Source: Cynocephalus volans (Eukaryota; Chordata; Mammalia; Dermoptera; Cynocephalidae). Taken from it: 64,000 bases of DNA. The translations under genes and the position numbers were made by a program. The DNA is taken from contig NC_084461.1 in assembly GCF_027409185.1 (NCBI RefSeq), positions 188,206,001-188,270,000 of the forward strand, given 5' to 3'. Below are positions 23,459-35,179 of this stretch, in pieces. The stretch's first letter is position 1. Each line of letters starts with the position of its first letter. A model generated the notes under the pieces. That model did no database searches. It saw only the letters and a program-made list of their open reading frames with translations, and was not told the origin of the DNA.

Positions 23459-23627
23459 TAAAATGGTGTGAGGACATTGGTTATCCTTCTGGAAAAAAAT
23501 TAAGTTGGACCCGTAACTCACGTCATATACAAGAGTAAATTCTAGGAGTTAAAAGCAAATCTTTAAAACATTTAGTAAAACATTTAGAAGAAAATATAGA
23601 ATATTGGGATAAGAAATGATGGCTTCA

Positions 23628-23727
23628 GGGCTGGCTGGTTGGCTCAGTTGGTTAGAGCATGGTGCTATTGATACCAAGGTCCCTGTACTGGCTAGATGCC
23701 AAAAAAATAAAATAAATAAATGAATAA
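23628..23727 (+). mobile_element. Monomeric SINE with box-B deletion, in L1M
   Basis: GGGCTGGCTGGTTGGCTCAG; GGTTCGGATCC missing before CCTGTACTGGC. Confidence 0.75.
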
Positions 23728-23968
23728 AGGAAATAATGGCTTTAATAATATATAAAACTGCACAAGCTATTAAGGAAAATAGTGATCAACTTGACTACAT
23801 TAAAATGGAGCAAAGACCCATATGTAAGCTCTAAACCCAGAAAACTCTTAGAAGAAAACATAGGGGAAAGCTTCCTGACATTGAATCTGGCAATTATTTC
23901 TTGCGAATGATACCAAAAGCACAGGCACCAAAAGAAAACAGATAAATTGAACTGTATCAAAATTTAAA

Positions 23969-24010
23969 ACTTGAGTTCAGATCCCTGTACCAGCCAGCCA
24001 CCAAAAAAGA
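23969..24010 (+). mobile_element. 5'-truncated monomeric SINE in L1M
   Basis: GAGTTCAGATCCCTGTACCA, GCCAGCCACCAAAAAA. Confidence 0.7.
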
Positions 24011-24550
24011 TCAAAACTTTTGTGCATGAAAGGACAAAATCAACAGAGTAAAAAAGGCAACCCACAGAATGGGAGAAAATATTTGCAAATCATATATCTG
24101 ATAAGGAATTAATATCCAGAATATATAAGGAATGCCTACAACTCAACAACAAAAAACAACCCAATTTTTAAAAAATGGGCAAAGGACTTGAATAGATGTT
24201 TCTCCAAAGAAGATAAACAAATGGCCAACAAACACATTAAAACATGCTAAACATCACTAATCATTAGGGAAATGCAAATCAAGAAACCACAATGAATTAA
24301 TACTTTACAGCCATTAGGATGACTATGGTCAAAAAGCCCCCCAGAAAATAACAAGTGTTGGTGAGGATTTGGAGAAGTTGGAACCTTTGAGCTCTGTTGG
24401 TGGGAATGTAAAATGGGACAGTTACTATAGAAAACAGTATGGTGGTTTCTCAAAAAATTAAACATATGATTTAGCCAATTTCACTTCTGAGTATATACCC
24501 AAGGAATTGAAAGTAGGGACCCAAACAGATATTTGTTCACCCATGTTCAT

Positions 24551-25192
24551 AGCAGACATTAAATAAAAATTATAGGAGGCCATTGTTTTGGACTAAGCTA
24601 CTGCACTGGTCCCCAACAGATTAGACTATAAATAAAATGGGAGTTACTCATGCTGAGGTTCCAAGTCACTAAAGTCAAACCAAGTCATCATCTGGCCTTC
24701 TGAGAAATCAGAATAGAGAGATAATAGCCTAATTTCCCAAACAGGTCAGTTTCATTCAGCATGACAATGAAGTTCCCTCTTTTTAAATCCTTACAACAAA
24801 AGGCAACATGAAGTAATCTGATGTTAACCAATCAGTTATTTCTCTATTCTGTTTCCCTGTTCCCATCTTACAAGGAAAGTAACTTTAAACTGACCAATCC
24901 ACTTTTTGATCTTTGTTTTTGCTTTCTTCAGCCCTTCTTTTTTTGTTTTTGTTTTTGGTGGCTGGCGGGTATGGGGATCCTAACCTGTGACCTTGGGGCT
25001 ATAAGGCTGTGCTCTGACTGAGCTCACCGGACAACCTTCTTTAGCTCTTCTATCTATAAAACCAACCTCCTCTGCTCGACTCATTGGAACAGTTATTCTA
25101 TTTTATAAAATGAAGCGTTGCCCAATTCTAGAATCATAATAAAGCTAATAGAGAACTTTAAACTGAATATGTTGTAATTTTGTCTTTTGACA
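24551..25192 (+). mobile_element. LTR-type insertion (ERV, class uncertain) within an L1M element
   Basis: Splits L1M sequence (TTCATAGCAG before, CAGCATTATTCACAATAGC after). It contains CCAAT (TTAACCAATCAG), a TATA-like TCTATAAAACC and AATAATAAAGC, in the right order for an LTR. It carries a minus-strand SINE. Exact ends uncertain. Confidence 0.55.
24936..25037 (-). mobile_element. Monomeric SINE in an LTR
   Basis: GGTGGCTGGCGGGTATGGGG, GACTGAGCTCACCGGAC. Confidence 0.75.
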
Positions 25193-25798
25193 CAGCATTA
25201 TTCACAATAGCTGAGAGGTGGAAGCAACCCAAGTGTCCCTTGATGGATGGAATGGGTAAGGAACATGTGGTATGTCTGTACAATGGAAAAAAAGGTAGGA
25301 AATTCTGACCCATGCTACATGTGTGAGCCTACAGGACATTATGCTAAGTGAAATAAGCCAGTCATGAGAAAATGAATACTGTATGATTCCACATATCTGA
25401 GGTCCCTACAGTAGTCAAATTCATAGAGACAGAAAGTAGAATGGTAGTTGTCAGAGGCTGGGGGAGGGGAAAATGGTAATTATTGTTTAATGGGTACAGA
25501 GTTTCAGTTTTGCAAGATGAGAAAGTTCTGGAGATGGATGGTGCTGATGGTTGTAGAATAATGTGAATGTTCTAAATGTCACTGAACTGTACATTGACAA
25601 ATGGTTTCTTAAATTTTATGTTACTGTATGTATATTTCACCACAATAAAAATTTTTTAAAAAGTTAAACCTTCTACACAACAAAAGATATCATCGAAAAA
25701 TATTTAAATAAAAAAGATGATCCAGACTGAGAAAAGGTATTTGTAATGTATGAAGCCAAGAAAAGATTTAGTATCCAGAATATGTAAAGACTCTCTTA

Positions 25799-25905
25799 GG
25801 GCTGACTTGTTAGCTCGGTTGGTTAGAACATAGCCTTACACCATTAAGGCCATGGGTTTGGATCCCTGTACTGACCAGCTCCTGGGAAAAAAACAAACAA
25901 ACAAA
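25799..25905 (+). mobile_element. Monomeric SINE
   Basis: AGGGCTGACTTGTTAGCTCG, TTTGGATCCCTGTACTGACC; (CAAA)n tail. Confidence 0.8.
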
Positions 25906-25976
25906 CAGAAAAAACCCCAAAACTTCTTCATATTAATAATTAAAAAAAAGGAAGTCAGTAGAAAAGTAGAAAAAAG

Positions 25977-26147
25977 GGGCCGGCCCATGGCTCACTCGGG
26001 AGAGCGCGGTGCTGATAACACCAAGGCCCCAGGTTTGGATCCCATATACAGATGGCCGGTTCGCTCACTGGCTGAGCGTGGTGCTGACAACACCAAGTCA
26101 AGGGTTAAGATCCCCTTACCGGTCATCTTTTAAAAAAAAAAAAAAAA
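25977..26147 (+). mobile_element. Dimeric SINE (type B)
   Basis: GGGGCCGGCCCATGGCTCAC; flanked by GAAAAGTAGAAAAAA. Confidence 0.9.
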
Positions 26148-26168
26148 AGAAAAGTAGAAAAAAACCCA

Positions 26169-26238
26169 TTTTTTGGGGGGAAGCCTGGACCTTGGTGTTA
26201 TCAGCACCATGCTCTAACCAGTTGAACTAACTGGCTAG
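26169..26238 (-). mobile_element. Partial monomeric SINE
   Basis: CCTGGACCTTGGTGTTATCA, CTAACCAGTTGAACTAAC. Confidence 0.7.
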
Positions 26239-26379
26239 AAAAACAAATTTTTTTTAAATGCTCATCAGGGGGAATTTAGTAGAGAAAACCCTAATCTCCA
26301 GTGAACATATGAAAAGACACCCAATCTCACAAGTAATTAGAGAAATGACTAGAGTGGAGAGGCTAAATTATTAATTTTT

Positions 26380-26535
26380 AAGTAATAGACTTTATTTTTG
26401 TAGTGCTTGGTTTACAGAAAAATTGAGCAGAAAAGTACATACAGTTCATAAACCCTCACACACCATTTTTCCTATTATTAACATCCTACATTAGTGTGGT
26501 AAATTTGTTACAATTATCAACAAATATGGATTGAT
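26380..26535 (+). mobile_element. Old LINE-like repeat fragment
   Basis: AATAGACTTTATTTTTGTAG, AAAATTGAGCAGAAAAGTAC. Same dispersed repeat as at 31842-31950. Family not certain. Confidence 0.4.
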
Positions 26536-26897
26536 GGGAGGCTAAATTAGATAGAGTGGGCAGAGAAGTCCTCCGAAAAAATGTCATTGGAACTGAGACC
26601 TAAATGAAAATTTGACAGCAACAGCCAGCCATTCATAGTGCTGGAGGAAGGGCAAATGCCCGGGAGTGGGAATAAGTTTGGCTTAGTAGAGAAGCAGGAA
26701 AAAGGCCAGTGTGGCTGAAGCGTGTAGGGAAGGATGGAGAGGTAGGAGGTGAAGCTAAGAAGGTAGGCAGAGAGCAGAGCACATAGGGTCTTGTAGGCCA
26801 TGGTGAGGGTTCTAGGTTTTATGCTAAGGCAATGGGAAGCATTGGAGTGCTTAATCAGAGGAATGATGTAATTTGAATATAATGTAATGTCTGGTTT

Positions 26898-26996
26898 GTT
26901 TATTTATTTTTGGTGGCTGGCCAGTATGAGGATCTGAACCCTTGACCTTGGTGTTATCAGCATCACACTCTATTGAGTGAGCTAACCAGCCAGCCC
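26898..26996 (-). mobile_element. Monomeric SINE
   Basis: GGTGGCTGGCCAGTATGAGG, GAGTGAGCTAACCAGCCAGC. Confidence 0.85.
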
Positions 26997-28129
26997 TAGG
27001 TCTGGCTTATTTAAACAAAGAATAGAACACTTATTTGCTCAATGCACCCAAGATCTATGCCTCCATGTGGGGCTTGCTTTAAAAAGTGAATTTGAGGAGG
27101 CCAGGACTTCAAGAAGGAAATGTGGAAGTGAAATTCTAGAGATCAACTCTGAGACTACATAGGACAGAATGATTTCATACTACTCCACATCTGGAGATAT
27201 AAAGAATTATGCCTTATTTGGTGTGGGAGGGATAAATTATGTTGGCTTTTCTTTTCTTTCTTTTTTTCTTACCAAGATGCAAAAACTCTCTCCCCACTGT
27301 TACCGGGCCCAAGTCCAGCTGCATGCCCCAAGCAAAAACAAACAACCCAAAAGCCAAATGTTGGTGGAAGAGGAAGTCAGGTTTTATTCTGGAATACTGC
27401 TGACCTGAAGAAAGAGGTTAGGCTAACCCAGCTCTCTGATAAACCTGAAGGAGAATAGCCAGAATAAAACCATCTCAAAAACTCAGATTTGCTGAGAGCT
27501 CTTTTTTTTTTTTTTTTTTTTTTTTTTACTGAGGAGTTTTTAAAGAGAGGGTTGACAGAATGGAATGTGGGAAATGAAAAGCAGGAGGGAGGGGCTGTAG
27601 GGGCTCCGTGCAAGGGGCCAGGTGCAAGGTCTCACCAAAGCTCTGTCTGGTTTCTGTTTCCATCCTTGGTGTTATCTTAGGGTCCGCTGGAGGGGTGGCA
27701 TCAGCATGGTTTTATTCATGTCTTCCTTGGCTTCTCAGGGTCTGGAGAGTATGTGTCTCATTGTAAGTCCACAGCTCCAGGTTGACTGGAAAACAACTTT
27801 GTGTTTATGTAAATAATGTCTTGCCGCATAACCAAGCTTCAAAATATCAACTAACCATGGGAAAAGAGGGAACTCAGAGAAATGCATGCTAAAGAAAAAT
27901 ACTGTGTCTTTTAACATTTCCTGCAACCCAGGAGATTTTAGGTCCCAACATAGCTTCAGTCCTGCTCACTCCAATACCACCACAAAGGGTTTCTCTCCTC
28001 CTCTCCTCTGAGTTTGACAATAGAATGGGAAACAGTTCCTAAGTCCCTCATTTCTTTACTACTCTCCATAACTCAGGGATCTTTGTTAGTTCATGGATTT
28101 TACTGCTAATTACTAGGGAACAACAAAAG

Positions 28130-28436
28130 TACAGACATGCAGTTGCTTAACAAGCATGGGTATCTGCTCTGAGAAATGCATTGTTAGGTGATTTTGTTGT
28201 GTGAACATCATAGAGTGTACTTACACAAACCTAGATGGTATAGCTGACTACATAACTAGTCTCTATGGTACAGTCTATTGCTCCACATGAGTAGTGTATT
28301 GTGCTATGGTGTTATGATGGCTGTGATGTCAATAGGCAATAGGAATTTCTCATCTCCATTATAATCTTATGGGACCACTGTCTTATATGCAGCTGGCCAT
28401 TGACCTAAACATCATTTTGTGACACATTACTGTGCT
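28130..28436 (+). mobile_element. Probable Tc1/mariner-class miniature DNA transposon
   Basis: TGCATTGTTAGGTGATTTTG, CATAGAGTGTACTTACACAA, TATAATCTTATGGGACCACT; inverted ends around GCAGTTGCTTAAC and the right terminus. Recognised as a mammalian family; name uncertain. Confidence 0.5.
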
Positions 28437-28487
28437 GGGGCACAGGAAACTATTCCCCAAAATGTGGTGCTTTGGAAAAAGAGCAGA

Positions 28488-28588
28488 GGAGGCTGGCCAG
28501 TTAGCTCACTTGGAGAGTGTGGTGCTCATAACACCAAGGTCAAAGGTTCCAATCCCCTTACTGATCAGCTGCCAAAAAGAAAAAGAAA
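28488..28588 (+). mobile_element. Monomeric SINE
   Basis: GGCTGGCCAGTTAGCTCACT; flanked by GAAAAAGAGCAG. Confidence 0.85.
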
Positions 28589-28604
28589 AAGAGCAGGAGA
28601 AGCC

Positions 28605-29100
28605 ATATTTATATTAGATAAAATAGACTTCAAGCCAAGGAAAGTAAAAAAAAAAAGATAAGGAAGGTCATTAAATAATGATAAAGGGATTAATTCAACA
28701 AGAGGATATAATGATTCTAAATATATTTGTACCCAGATATATAAAGCAAACACTATTAGACCTAATAGGAGAAATGGATGCCTACACATTAATAGCTGAG
28801 GACTTTAATACCCCTCTTTCAGTGAAGGACGGATTATCCAGATAAAAATTAACCAAGAAATATCAGAGTTAATTTCCACACTAGACCAATTAGACCTAAT
28901 GGACATTTATACAGCATTCCATCCAATAGCTGCAGAATACACATTTTTCTTAGCAACACATTCTCTAGAACATTCTGGAACATTCTCTAGAGTAAACCAT
29001 ATCTTAGGTCACAAAACAAGTCTCAACAAATTTGAAAAAGTTGAAATCATACCTATTATACTGTTCAGACACAACAGAATAAAACTGAAAATTAAAAGGC
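28605..29100 (+). mobile_element. L1 ORF2 fragment (endonuclease domain), degenerate
   Basis: Translates in pieces to L1 ORF2 endonuclease C-terminal sequence (DIYTAFHPIAAEYTFF, HILGHKTSLNKFEK). Frame broken. Confidence 0.75.
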
Positions 29101-29382
29101 CTCAGAAATAGGCCTCAGAATCAAGGTCACTCTAATCTGGGCTTGCTTCCCTCACTGCAGCACAGGAGGGACTTTCTCTGGAATTTCCTTATCTGACTAA
29201 GGAAGCTTCTTTTCAAAAGGAACACAATTGTTTTAAGATTTCCTTACTAGGAATCTCGTCAAAAAACCAGGAAACATAAACACATAGAAAAGAAGAGAAA
29301 GGGAGGTCACCACACCTGGACAATCTTTTTCACAGGATAGTATCTGCTTCCTGGGTTCATTCTTTAAGATAATCATTTACTG

Positions 29383-29508
29383 GAGAGTGCGGTGCTGATA
29401 ACACCAAGGCCCCGGGTTCGGATCCCATATACGGATGGCCGGTTCGCTCACTGGCTGAGTGTGATGCTGACAACACCAAGTCAAGGGTTAAGATCCCCTT
29501 ACCGGTCA

Positions 29509-29538
<30 letters not shown>
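29383..29538 (+). mobile_element. Dimeric SINE (type B), 5'-truncated
   Basis: Starts GAGAGTGCGGTGCTGATAAC; flanked by AAGATAATCATTTACTG on both sides. Confidence 0.9.
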
Positions 29539-29542
<4 letters not shown>

Positions 29543-29708
29543 TAATCATTTACTGTCCTTCAGAATAATGGTCTACATTCCCCACTTTCCCTCTGCCCTA
29601 TAAAAATTGGTATAAAAGCTCCTGTACACCACTGGGTTATTGGGAAATTACTCTTTTGTGACTCCCCTGTGCATTGTCCCTTCCCAGCATGTTAAAATAA
29701 AATTTTGT

Positions 29709-29815
29709 GGGGCTGGCTGGTTAGTTCAGTTGGTTAGAAAGTGGTGTTATAACACCAAGGTCAAGGGTTTGGATCTCCTTACCAGTCAGCTACAAAACAT
29801 TAAAAAAAAAAAAAA
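29709..29815 (+). mobile_element. Monomeric SINE
   Basis: GGGGCTGGCTGGTTAGTTCA, TTTGGATCTCCTTACCAGTC. Confidence 0.8.
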
Positions 29816-30234
29816 GTTAGTTGTGCCTTTTCTTCATATTAATCTGTGTTTATCATTTGATTTTTTTCAGAGAAACTTCAGGGGGTGGAACGGGAAGTCT
29901 TCCCTTGGCCCCTACAACTGTATAACAAACAAGAATGTCAATAGTTAAAACATGACTCATTTAACTATAGAATGAACACATGTCAAAAATTTGACTTGTC
30001 AAACAGGAAACAGTAAGATGGTAAAACTGGTTCAAACAGCATTTTGAGGAAGTAGATATTTGAGGAAATAGGACACTAAGTCAGATACAAAACTGGTTAA
30101 TCTGCAGGGTAATAAAAAATATAAGAAATGGCGTTCTTTTTTTGTACTGGAAAGAAATAATTCAAAACTCTACTGGACAAAAATTTGGGCCCTTAATCAG
30201 TAGTAAATGGCAAGGCAAACAAGGGTCTATTCCC

Positions 30235-30560
30235 TGGCCTATATATGTGGCCAGTGAGCCAAATATGGCCCTGCTGCTTCTGTTTGTTATAAAGTTTTAC
30301 TGGAACACAGCCACATCCATTTATGTACTGTCTAAGGCTGCTTTTTCTTGTTCTGTTTTGTTGGCTGGCAGATAAGGAGATCCAAACCCTTGACCTTGGT
30401 GAGCAAACCAGCCAGCCTTTAAGGCTGCTTTTGTTCTACAGCAAGGGAGTGCTATGATGACAGAGTTGAGTAGTTGACAGACAGCACATAGCTTGCAAAG
30501 CCTAAAATATTTACTATCTGGACTTTCACAGAAAAAGTTTGCAGACTCCTGGTAGAGAAT
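30235..30560 (+). mobile_element. hAT-like non-autonomous DNA transposon, carrying a SINE
   Basis: TAAAGTTTTACTGGAACACA, GCAAAGCCTAAAATATTTAC, AGAAAAAGTTTGCAGACTCC. Same family as 54910-55180. SINE at 30345-30417 with a TAAGGCTGCTTTT target duplication. Confidence 0.6.
30345..30417 (-). mobile_element. Monomeric SINE with internal deletion
   Basis: GAGATCCAAACCCTTGACCT; flanked by TAAGGCTGCTTTT. Confidence 0.8.
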
Positions 30561-30581
30561 TAAGTATCTTTGGGTGAGCTT

Positions 30582-30622
30582 GTTTTTGTTTGTTTGTTTG
30601 TTTATTTTTGGTGGCTGGCCCG
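30582..30622 (-). mobile_element. Strongly truncated monomeric SINE
   Basis: (TTTG)n then GGTGGCTGGCCCG; flanks GGTGAGCTTG and GAGTGAGTTTG. Confidence 0.55.
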
Positions 30623-31094
30623 GAGTGAGTTTGTTAAACAATGTGTCTAGATGACATTGAAAGGACTACACTGCCCTCTCTTGGTCTTATTTCCAACTTT
30701 TGGATAATTTTCTTAAAAAGGAGATGTTTGGCTTAAAATTTGGGGCATTTTGAGAGTTAACTCTGGCCTATAATTCCTAAATCTTCCTGTGCACTACCCC
30801 ACCTCACCCTTTCTGCATTTATGACGATCTTAATGCCCTTTGGGATCTCAACTCATTTCTGTGAGGGTGGAACTTATACAAACCTCTTTTTAAAAATAAG
30901 TAGACCTGAAAAACAATTGGTGGTAGGTAAGGAACGTCCTTTATAGCCTCAGTTTTTGTTCAAGAGGGCATTCTGTTTCTGATTAAAGACTCCAGTTTGG
31001 GCTTCTGCCTTATACTAGAACATTCTCACAGAAGGTTTTCTTGGGAGGGCCCCTCAGCTTCTCTGAAGTTCTAGAGCTGTTGCCAACTGTACGA

Positions 31095-31190
31095 TCTGAG
31101 AGTGCAATGGCAGTATCTGCTTGGCCACTGCGGTGTCCCTGGTTCCTGGGCACATAGTAGGTGCTCAGGAAGTATTTGTTGACTGAACTA
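31095..31190 (-). mobile_element. L2 3' fragment
   Basis: GGGCACATAGTAGGTGCTCA then GTATTTGTTGACTGAAC. Confidence 0.55.
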
Positions 31191-31210
31191 GATCGTGAAA
31201 AAGTTTTTCT

Positions 31211-31387
31211 GGGCCGGCCCGTGGCTCACTCGGGAGAGTTCGGTGCTGATAACACCAAGGCCCTGGGTTCGGATCCCATATATGGATGGCCGGTTCGCTC
31301 ACTGGCTGAGCGTGGTGCTGACAACACCAAGCCAAGGGTTAAGATCCCCTTACCGGTCATCTTATAGAAGAAAAAGAAAAAGAAAAA
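31211..31387 (+). mobile_element. Dimeric SINE (type B)
   Basis: Flanked by GAAAAAGTTTTTCT; (AAAAAG)n tail. Confidence 0.9.
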
Positions 31388-31639
31388 GAAAAAGTTTTTC
31401 TCCTCCCCTAGGGTCAGCCCTGTGAGAACCAAGTTTTGGTGACAAAGACTGCCACCTGCAGGTCAAAGGTGACACTGCAAGATTCGGAACTGCTAAACTC
31501 CGAGGAACCACCTCCAGTCAGCTTCAAGGCAAAGATTAACACGGAATTTCTTTCCTTTAGCTTTATGCAGAATTAATTGACATCATCTTGTTCTTTCCAA
31601 TTAAGGAACTATGCATCCTTTCTCAAATAACATTTTTAA

Positions 31640-31812
31640 GTCTTCTGAGGGTTCATTAAGTGCGTAGCGCTATGCCACACAATTTTATGGTAGGTACCAT
31701 AATTATCCCCATTTTATAGATGAGGAATCTGAGCACAGAAAGCATGCCCAAGGTTACACAGCTAGCAAGTGGCAGAATTGAGAATCTGAACCCAAACATT
31801 GTGGCTCCAGAA
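31640..31812 (-). mobile_element. MIR, antisense
   Basis: CCCATTTTATAGATGAGGAA, AAGGTTACACAGCTAGCAAG, GAATCTGAACCCAAAC. Confidence 0.75.
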
Positions 31813-31841
31813 TGTGTGTGTTTGTGTGTGTGAGTTTTAAA

Positions 31842-31950
31842 TAGACTTTATGTTTTAGAGAGTTTTATGTTCACAGCAAAATTGAGCGGAAGGTACGGAG
31901 ATTTCCCATCTATCGTCTGCCCCCACACATGCATAGCCTCCCGCTTACAG
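31842..31950 (+). mobile_element. Old LINE-like repeat fragment
   Basis: AGACTTTATGTTTTAGAGAG, CACAGCAAAATTGAGCGG, CCCCCACACATGCATAGCCT; related to 26380-26535. Family not certain. Confidence 0.45.
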
Positions 31951-31965
31951 AATTTGTGCTTATTT

Positions 31966-32063
31966 TGGTTTGTTTCTGATGGCTGGCCGGTAGGGGGATC
32001 CAAACTCTTGACCTTTGTGTTGTAATAACCACGCTCTAATCAACTGAAGTAACTGGCCAGCCC
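31966..32063 (-). mobile_element. Monomeric SINE
   Basis: GGCTGGCCGGTAGGGGGATC, AAGTAACTGGCCAGCCC. Confidence 0.8.
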
Positions 32064-32078
32064 TGTGCTTTTATTTAT

Positions 32079-32175
32079 CTATTTTGTGTTTTGTGGCAGC
32101 CGGCCAGTACAAGGATTCAAACCCTTGACCTTGGTGTTACCAGCACCACTCTCAACTGAGGTAACAGGCCAGTCC
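32079..32175 (-). mobile_element. Monomeric SINE, back-to-tail with the previous one
   Basis: GGCAGCCGGCCAGTACAAGG; flanks CTGTGCTTTTAT and TGTGTGCTTTTAAT. Confidence 0.8.
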
Positions 32176-32805
32176 CGAATGTGTGCTTTTAATCATTACA
32201 CTATATTTCTTCTCTACGCCTGATATGAAAAATGTTTACATAAAACATATAGAAACATGGCAGATTGAGCCCATGCAGTTCTCTCTGCTCTCTCCTGAAA
32301 CACTCCTTAAAGGATAGTAAAGGAATTAGAAAGGTATAAACCCACAGAGAATAGGAGAGAAGACTGCTCACATGAGATCTCAAATCCTTTTTGGAAAACA
32401 GGAAGAGGATGGATGATTTAGCTGAGTGGAGAAACTCTAGTACTTGCAGAAGGAGAAGCCAATGAGTAGGAAAACAGATGGAGCTGCTGATCCCCAGGAA
32501 GACTCAGGAATTGAAGGTCCCATGTCTCTGGGGTGAGAGGTGGGACTGAAAACAGAAAATTAACTGAACATAAATAACATCTGGGGAATGTTAGACCCCA
32601 GATTCGCCTCTTTTTGACTTCCTCGTCTCAATTCCTGAAGAATATTAGATGTTTATTCCCTGGAGAACTTGAACCAGAGAAGTTTTGGGTTCAGAGATAG
32701 CAGTCAGAGAAAAGGGTGGAGTTGAGGCAACATCCTAAAAACAAGAGGGATAAAATGAAAGTGAGCAGCTAAAAAAAATCTTAACCTATTTTTAGTAATC
32801 ATATA

Positions 32806-32902
32806 GGGGCTCACTGGTTAGCACACTTGATTAGAGCATGGTGTTATAACACTGAGATCAAGGGTTCAGATCCCTGTACTGGCCAGCTGCTTAAAAAAAA
32901 AA
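32806..32902 (+). mobile_element. Monomeric SINE
   Basis: GGGCTCACTGGTTAGCACAC, CAGATCCCTGTACTGGCC. Confidence 0.75.
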
Positions 32903-33288
32903 GATCAATATTAAAAATCATATGGTTGGTGGCAGTATTGCTATTCTGTATTGTTATTTGGTACTATGCTCAATGTATACTTTGGGATAAAGTAAATAAA
33001 AAATTGTGTTGGAGTTGTTGAGAACTAAGCTTTATGGTGTGGGAGAAGAGATAAATAAGATCAACATGTAGTATTGATTTTAACTGGAAGCATCAGTATG
33101 ATGGATTTTATCTTGAAAGAGCCCATATGTCTTAGAACTATCCGCTGAAACAGCCTATAAATAATAAGCAACCATGAAAGATTGTCAGATTTAGCAAATA
33201 AAAATACAGGACACCAGTTAAATATGATTTTCAGATAAGCAGACAATTTTTTAAGTATTCCTATACATTGTTTGTGACATATTGATAT

Positions 33289-33701
33289 TGTATCAGTCCA
33301 TTTTCTGTCACTTAGAATACCTGAAACTGGTAATTTGTAAAGAAATGAAATTTATTTCTTACAGTTTTGGAGGCTGGGAAGTGCAAGGTCCAGAGGCACA
33401 TCTGGTGAGGGCCTTTTTCCAAGTAGGGTCGCTGAACAGAGTCCTGTGGCAATGGAGGTTATCACATGGTAAGGATGGCAAGAGAATTTTCATGTGTTCT
33501 AATAAAGCCACCAGTCTACACTCCTGATAAACCATTAAACCATTAACCTATTACTCCATGGATGGATTAATTCATTCGTAACAGCACAGTCCTCAGATCC
33601 AATCACCTCTTAAAGGCCTGACCTTTCAACACTGCCACATTGGGAATCAAGCTCCCAAAATGAGCTTTGGAGGGAACAAATATTCAACCCATACCATATG
33701 C
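33289..33701 (-). mobile_element. Antisense MaLR LTR (MST/MLT1-like)
   Basis: Plus-strand start TGTATCAGTCCATTTTCTGT, then TACCTGAAACTGGTAATTTG, and end ACCCATACCATATG. These match the well-known reverse of MST/THE1-type LTRs. Confidence 0.75.
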
Positions 33702-34030
33702 TAAAAAGACATTCATTGTTTATCTGAAATGCAATTTTAACTGGGAATCCTGTATTTTATCTGGCAATCCTGCAACCTAGGAGCAAATATTGCCTGTAGT
33801 GCCCAAACTCTGGTCTCCAAATATCATTTCCAATTAAAAGGAATCAGGACTGCTAGGAGAAGATGGTTGATTCCAGGTCTGAAATGTAGAAGATGGTTAT
33901 GGAATTTTTTTTTCATTCCAGAAAGAGAGGATGCTATTTAAAAAAACTGTTAAGGTGGTATGAAAAGCACCAATATGAACAGGCCCATGGGCTAAACCTG
34001 GGACAAGATAGGCATCAATAATGATAATAT

Positions 34031-34046
34031 GTACCAGCCAGCTGCC

Positions 34047-34068
<22 letters not shown>
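34031..34068 (+). mobile_element. Strongly truncated monomeric SINE
   Basis: GTACCAGCCAGCTGCC plus A and TA tail. Confidence 0.65.
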
Positions 34069-34078
<10 letters not shown>

Positions 34079-34126
34079 AAATAATAATGATGATAATAAT
34101 GATTGAAGCATATCAAAATACATTTA

Positions 34127-34300
34127 TTTTTTTATTTTTATTTTTAAAAGATGACCAGTAAGGGGATCTTAACCCTTGACTTGGTGTTGTCAGCACCACA
34201 CTCACCCAGTGAGCAACCGGCCATCCCTATATAGGAATCTGAACCCGTGGTCTTGTTGTTATCAGCACCACACTCTCCCGAGTGAGCCACGGGCTGGCCC
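34127..34300 (-). mobile_element. Dimeric SINE (type B)
   Basis: Flanked by TCAAAATACATTTA on both sides. Confidence 0.9.
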
Positions 34301-34581
34301 TCAAAATACATTTAAATCCATAACCTCATAATGGTGCTTAAAACTCTCAACTTACTGATCACTTTTGGAGGAAGCTAAAGAACTCACTATTCTGAAACCT
34401 GGTAAATAAATGGAAAAAAAAAAATCAAGCATTTATCTTGCCTTTCCCATACAAAACTGTACCTCTGGGTACCCCAATAGCTGATAAAAGGGGAGTTTCT
34501 CTTTCTCAGCACATTCCAGTTAATACTTGAAGAATGACAGACTTAGAATATCACCATTTACTCCTAGTGAATTAGTGGATC

Positions 34582-35003
34582 TAGACCTGCACTTTCCAAT
34601 ATGGTAGCCACTAGCCACATGTGGCTATTGAGCATTTGAAATGTGTCATCTAAATTGAGATATGCTGCAAGTATAAAATACACACTTGTGTAAAATGTCT
34701 GAATAATAATTTTTAAGTTTTGATTCCATGTTGAAATGATAACATTTTGTATCTATTGGGTTAAATAAAATATATTATTTAAATTAACCTCAATGATTTC
34801 TTTTCACTTTTTTTTGTGGCTGTCTGGTGTGGGGATCCTAACCCTTAACCTTGGTGTTCTCAACACTGCCCTCTAACCAGCTGAGCTAACCGGCCAGCCC
34901 CTCTTTTTAGATTTTTTAAATATAGCACTAGAAATTTAAAATGCCTTAAGTGGCTCACATTTGAGGTTTGCATTATATTTCTATTGGATAGGTCTGGTAT
35001 AGA
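34582..35003 (+). mobile_element. hAT-Charlie type DNA transposon (MER5/MER1-like), carrying a SINE
   Basis: Left end CTTTCCAATATGGTAGCCAC with TAGCCACATGTGGCTATTGA; right end CATTATATTTCTATTGGATA. The ends are near-inverted repeats of the MER5-type terminus. Minus SINE at 34808-34902. Confidence 0.7.
34808..34902 (-). mobile_element. Monomeric SINE in a hAT element
   Basis: GGCTGTCTGGTGTGGGGATC, CCAGCTGAGCTAACCGGCC. Confidence 0.8.
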
Positions 35004-35179
35004 CAATGATCATCAATCACAGCCACTAACATCACAAGAAGAGATAGAGATGAAGAAGTTTCAGTGTCCATTTGATATCAGGCATTTATTAGAAATTGGG
35101 AATACAAGATTAATAAAACCCAGTTTCTTCTCCTGAAGAGCTTAAAGTCAGTTGTGAGAAGTGGCATATAAGAGGGACA

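Larger units (their letters stand above)
23480..25665 (+). mobile_element. L1M element, 3' region, interrupted by SINEs and an LTR
   Basis: Recognised by long L1 phrases (AGAAAATATTTGCAAATCAT, GGTGAGGATTTGGAGAAG, TTCACAATAGCTGAGAGG). Ends in CACAATAAAAATTTTTTAAA. Interrupted at 23628-23727, 23969-24010 and 24551-25192. Confidence 0.8.
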